DNA from: Lachnospiraceae bacterium
GTDB taxonomy: Bacteria > Bacillota > Clostridia > Lachnospirales > Lachnospiraceae
Reading direction: 5' to 3'
Length of the DNA stretch: 64,000 nt
NCBI GenBank assembly: GCA_017470985.1
Contig: JAFUXA010000011.1
Location: 186,001 to 250,000 of the forward strand
A model generated the notes under the pieces. That model was not told where the DNA came from and did not search any database. It saw only the letters and a program-made list of their open reading frames with translations. The translations under genes were made by a program, and so were the position numbers. How positions within the stretch are numbered: position 1 is the first letter of the stretch; every line of letters begins with the position of its first letter. Shown here one piece after another: positions 62,809-64,000 of this stretch.

Positions 62809-63389
62809 AAGAAACGGGACAATTATATTTAGAAAAGATTTTATTGACATTTGATATACCGATTTTGTTTGTTTGTAAAGACTATGAAAATAGAAGATAT
62901 TTATGCTTGAATGTGGACGAAGATACAGGGAAGACCGTGATTGCGCAGGTGTATACGGAACAGTTGAAAGATATGTTAGAGGATAAAGTGCCGATGGAAG
63001 CAGTTTTTAGAAATGCTGTAAAAGGTGATGTGATTATAGCAGAGTATAATACTGATGATTGTGAAATTGTTTCGCATAATGAAGCGGCAATGTGCATGTC
63101 AAGTGATTTGCTCCCTAAAAAGGGAGCTTGTTTTGAACTTCGAAATGATGAATTGGATGAATATATTTCTTATCTTAAAAAGCAGAGGATAAAAGTAGAT
63201 GTAGGAAGCTATTTTACGGGAAGATTGTTAGAGATTGTCAATGTTTCTGACGCAGCTTTTATGAAGAAATTTGTTTTGAATGATTATAAAAAAAAGAATA
63301 TTGAGCACGTTATAGATAAGATTGTTCTAGGGGAACCACATGAGAACTGCGTGTATACCGTTAACAAAGGGAATAGAATGATAGCTTAG
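62784..63389 (+). CDS. Unknown protein, possibly DUF6575 family
   Basis: A 201-residue acidic, soluble protein. The N-terminal half (SLKETGQLYLEKILLTFDIPILFVCKD, then YLCLNVDEDTGKTVIAQV) is predicted alpha/beta with a strand-turn-strand core, and the end is basic. I recall similar proteins labelled DUF6575 in Lachnospiraceae but cannot confirm it. It starts inside the 154-residue gene with GAGGTGATAG before the ATG, and is followed 11 bases later by the SecB-like gene. Role unknown; antitoxin or partner by position. Confidence 0.55.
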   Translation: MGKEWISLKETGQLYLEKILLTFDIPILFVCKDYENRRYLCLNVDEDTGKTVIAQVYTEQLKDMLEDKVPMEAVFRNAVKGDVIIAEYNTDDCEIVSHNEAAMCMSSDLLPKKGACFELRNDELDEYISYLKKQRIKVDVGSYFTGRLLEIVNVSDAAFMKKFVLNDYKKKNIEHVIDKIVLGEPHENCVYTVNKGNRMIA

Positions 63390-63400
63390 GAGGCTTATTG

Positions 63401-63775
63401 ATGAAACGGGTAGAATCTGTATTAAAATTAAACGCATTAGTGTTTGATAAGATATATTTTGAACGAAATGGTATGAAAAATGATGAAAAATTAGAATTGT
63501 CTTTTTCAGTAAGTGTAGGAACGAATATAACAAATCAGAATGAAAAAAAAGTTTCGTTGTCGGTAAAAGGGAACAAAGCTGAGGAATATGTGTTTGAAGT
63601 TCAGGCGACAGGTTATTTTACGTATGAAGGTGATAGCGATGATGCGATTATACAACAAAATGCAGTTGCAATTGTGATGCCCTATGTACGAAGCGAAATT
63701 TCGTTATTGACTGCACAGCCAGGTGTTGAGCCTGTTGTTTTACCACCGTTTAATATTGTTGAAATGATGAAATGA
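63401..63775 (+). CDS. SecB-like chaperone
   Basis: The 124-residue product ends with FEVQATGYFTYEG, then AIVMPYVRSEISLLTAQPG and VEPVVLPPFNIVEM, which match the conserved C-terminal half of SecB (PYxRexISxLt and LPPInf). SecB itself is rare in Firmicutes, which have no proteobacterial-type Sec chaperone pathway; SecB-like proteins in Gram-positives mostly belong to toxin-antitoxin-chaperone systems, where they stabilise the antitoxin. TAGGAGG is seven bases before the ATG at 63401. It is the last gene of the cassette. Confidence 0.72.
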   Translation: MKRVESVLKLNALVFDKIYFERNGMKNDEKLELSFSVSVGTNITNQNEKKVSLSVKGNKAEEYVFEVQATGYFTYEGDSDDAIIQQNAVAIVMPYVRSEISLLTAQPGVEPVVLPPFNIVEMMK

Positions 63776-63859
63776 TCAACAATAGGTGGAACGTAGTGCG
63801 TCCGATTTATAAAAAACCATTCTTGCAAGTTTATAAGAATTATAATAGGGCCTCCAAAG

Positions 63860-63947
63860 TTTAGTGGGGTTTCCCAATCTTTAGTAGGGTCTGTTAGTAG
63901 GGTTTAGCCTGGGAAACTGCTGTCTTTAGTAGGGGCGGTCAGTAGGG
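63860..63947. repeat. Direct repeats with an AGTAGGG core
   Basis: TTTAGTGGGG (63860), TTTAGTAGGG (63880), GTTAGTAGGG (63893), TTTAGTAGGG (63925) and GTCAGTAGGG (63938). The second/third and fourth/fifth form pairs with 13-bp spacing, making a 23-bp direct repeat 45 bases apart. GGGAGTAGGTC at 63974 is a further relative. No gene is seen in this 225-base tail. Confidence 0.7.
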
Positions 63948-63978
63948 TCTATTGAAAATAAGTGAAATTGAACGGGAG

Positions 63979-64000
63979 TAGGTCATTTCAACATGACCTA
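63979..64000. repeat. Inverted repeat at the window end
   Basis: TAGGTCAT (63979-63986) and ATGACCTA (63993-64000) pair exactly around a six-base loop. The window stops here, so its full extent is unknown. Confidence 0.6.

Overview
The window looks like chromosomal DNA of a motile, anaerobic Lachnospiraceae-type Firmicute (Butyrivibrio/Pseudobutyrivibrio/Roseburia/Lachnospira relatives). The grounds are moderate-to-low GC, strong AGGAGG ribosome sites, a clostridial flgM-flgN-flgK-flgK-flgL-fliW-csrA block with a sigma-D promoter, an acyl-CoA dehydrogenase/EtfBA operon, an ATP-dependent DhaK-DhaL fusion, and SufBD. I saw no rRNA, tRNA, CRISPR array, transposase or integrase. The species assignment is inference.

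Layout. 1-6.7 kb: end of a SufB/SufD protein, an APC permease, a Ca-loop protein with a sigma-D-like promoter, an LCP cell-wall ligase and an AraA-like isomerase whose ribosome site lies inside a long hairpin. 6.8-17.5 kb: late flagellar genes from FlgM to the FliW/CsrA switch, then a chemoreceptor and a GH25 lysozyme. 17.6-27.7 kb: luxS and mtnN (methyl cycle/AI-2) separated by a DUF4143 ATPase behind three phased palindromes; a glycosyltransferase pair, glmM, pgeF, and a HipB/HipA module with two palindromic operators. 27.8-29.4 kb: DUF2804 and a DUF3237-like gene.

29.5-50.4 kb is the most coherent metabolic region: a PocR/AraC regulator divergent from glycerol dehydrogenase and dihydroxyacetone kinase; two unusual polytopic membrane proteins carrying alpha/beta-hydrolase domains; a soluble monoglyceride-lipase-like hydrolase; two MarR regulators; a Cache chemoreceptor; a GGDEF protein; an OFA-type MFS carrier; and a CoA-transferase/acyl-CoA dehydrogenase/EtfB/EtfA operon. 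Five promoters here carry near-identical 18-bp boxes (consensus TTGTTTAAAATCAAACAA), several placed on the -35/-10 region. I infer one regulon for sensing, hydrolysing and fermenting an ester substrate (acylglycerol-like or unsaturated-acid ester), with glycerol going to DHAP and the acid possibly reduced by the Etf-linked dehydrogenase.

50.5-61 kb: a galactofuranose glycan operon (glf, glycosyltransferases, Wzm/Wzt-type ABC exporter, GlfT2-like transferase), followed by a secreted repeat protein with a GH43-like propeller and a membrane acyltransferase. 61-64 kb is AT-rich accessory DNA: a frameshifted AbiH-family gene, then a three-gene cassette ending in a SecB-like chaperone (possibly a toxin-antitoxin-chaperone or defence unit), then short direct repeats and an inverted repeat at the window edge.
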